6,169 nt of DNA from positions 1 to 6,169 of the forward strand of contig WJOQ01000013.1 of the NCBI GenBank assembly GCA_009618505.1, written 5' to 3'. This document shows, one piece after another, positions 6,068-6,169 of this stretch; position 1 is the first letter of the stretch; each line of letters starts with the position of its first letter. Under the pieces are notes generated by a model. That model searched no databases. It saw nothing but the letters and a program-made list of their open reading frames with translations, and had not been told where the DNA came from. The DNA is from Clostridia bacterium. GTDB lineage: Bacteria; Aerophobota; Aerophobia; Aerophobales; AE-B3A. The position numbers were made by a program, and so were the translations under genes.

Positions 6068-6169
6068 TTATTCCTTTGAAGTCCTCATCATCTTAAAATA
6101 TTCTTGGAGGATTCTCTGGACCATATTAGAAAAAGACCGGCCCTCTTTTTTGGCTAGCTCCTCCACCTT
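6068..6169 (-). CDS. C-terminal end of a ribbon-helix-helix (CopG/Arc-like) protein (partial)
   Basis: The minus-strand frame enters from the right edge and ends at TAA (6070-6068), giving 33 residues. The segment ELAKKEGRSFSNMVQRILQE, followed by YFK, matches the second half of ribbon-helix-helix DNA-binding domains. The first helix ends in AKKEGRS, the conserved turn Gly-Arg-Ser is present, and a second amphipathic helix (SNMVQRILQEYF) follows, with a short basic tail. Such proteins are small dimeric repressors or antitoxins. The N-terminal beta strand that contacts DNA lies outside the window. The gene ends 139 bp before the binding-protein gene on the same strand, and no toxin-like gene follows it. 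It could therefore be a local regulator of the transporter cluster, an antitoxin whose partner is upstream, or an unrelated neighbour. The family call is fairly firm; the role is open. Confidence 0.7.
   Translation of the reverse strand, partial: KVEELAKKEGRSFSNMVQRILQEYFKMMRTSKE

Noticed and set aside
1..6169. CRISPR array, tRNA, rRNA or a classical riboswitch
   Set aside because: No regularly spaced direct repeats, cloverleaf elements or recognisable aptamer cores were seen in any of the intergenic stretches.

Overview
The window comes from a bacterium of moderate-to-low GC. My hand counts give 36% GC for positions 301-400 and about 54% for a small island at 101-210; the genes look intermediate. 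Shine-Dalgarno sequences are strong (AAGGAG, AAAGGAG). The solute-binding protein has a type-I-like signal peptide with no lipobox cysteine, which fits a double-membraned anaerobe or thermophile such as Thermotogae better than a typical Firmicute. The taxon cannot be fixed from this sequence.

All supported genes lie on the minus strand, so they read from right to left. At the right edge (6068-6169) is the C-terminal end of a small ribbon-helix-helix (CopG/Arc-type) protein. After a 139-bp gap with promoter-like and inverted-repeat sequence comes a four-gene cluster: a large family-5 (Opp/Dpp-type) extracellular solute-binding protein (3967-5928), a DppB-type permease (2901-3893), a DppC-type permease with an enlarged external loop (1773-2888), and a glycoside hydrolase family 4 enzyme (401-1705). 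Gaps inside the cluster are 73, 12 and 67 bp, with no convincing terminator, so co-transcription is likely. The 73-bp gap holds a strong RNA hairpin without a U-tract, a plausible means of keeping binding-protein mRNA in excess over permease mRNA.

Positions 21-400 contain no recognisable gene. They hold two perfect palindromes sharing TACTG/CAGTA ends, a GC-richer stretch with three overlapping palindromes, and the leader of a further minus-strand gene whose first six codons (start at 20) run off the left edge.

Working model: the binding protein captures an oligosaccharide or glycoside, the two permeases import it with ATPase subunits that are not encoded in the window, and the NAD- and metal-dependent GH4 enzyme cleaves it in the cytoplasm. 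The absence of phosphotransferase genes argues for an unphosphorylated substrate such as an alpha-galactoside or a uronide. The most distinctive point is the GH4 metal/substrate motif, which reads Cys-Ile-Gly-Val where characterised subgroups have Cys-His or Cys-Asn.
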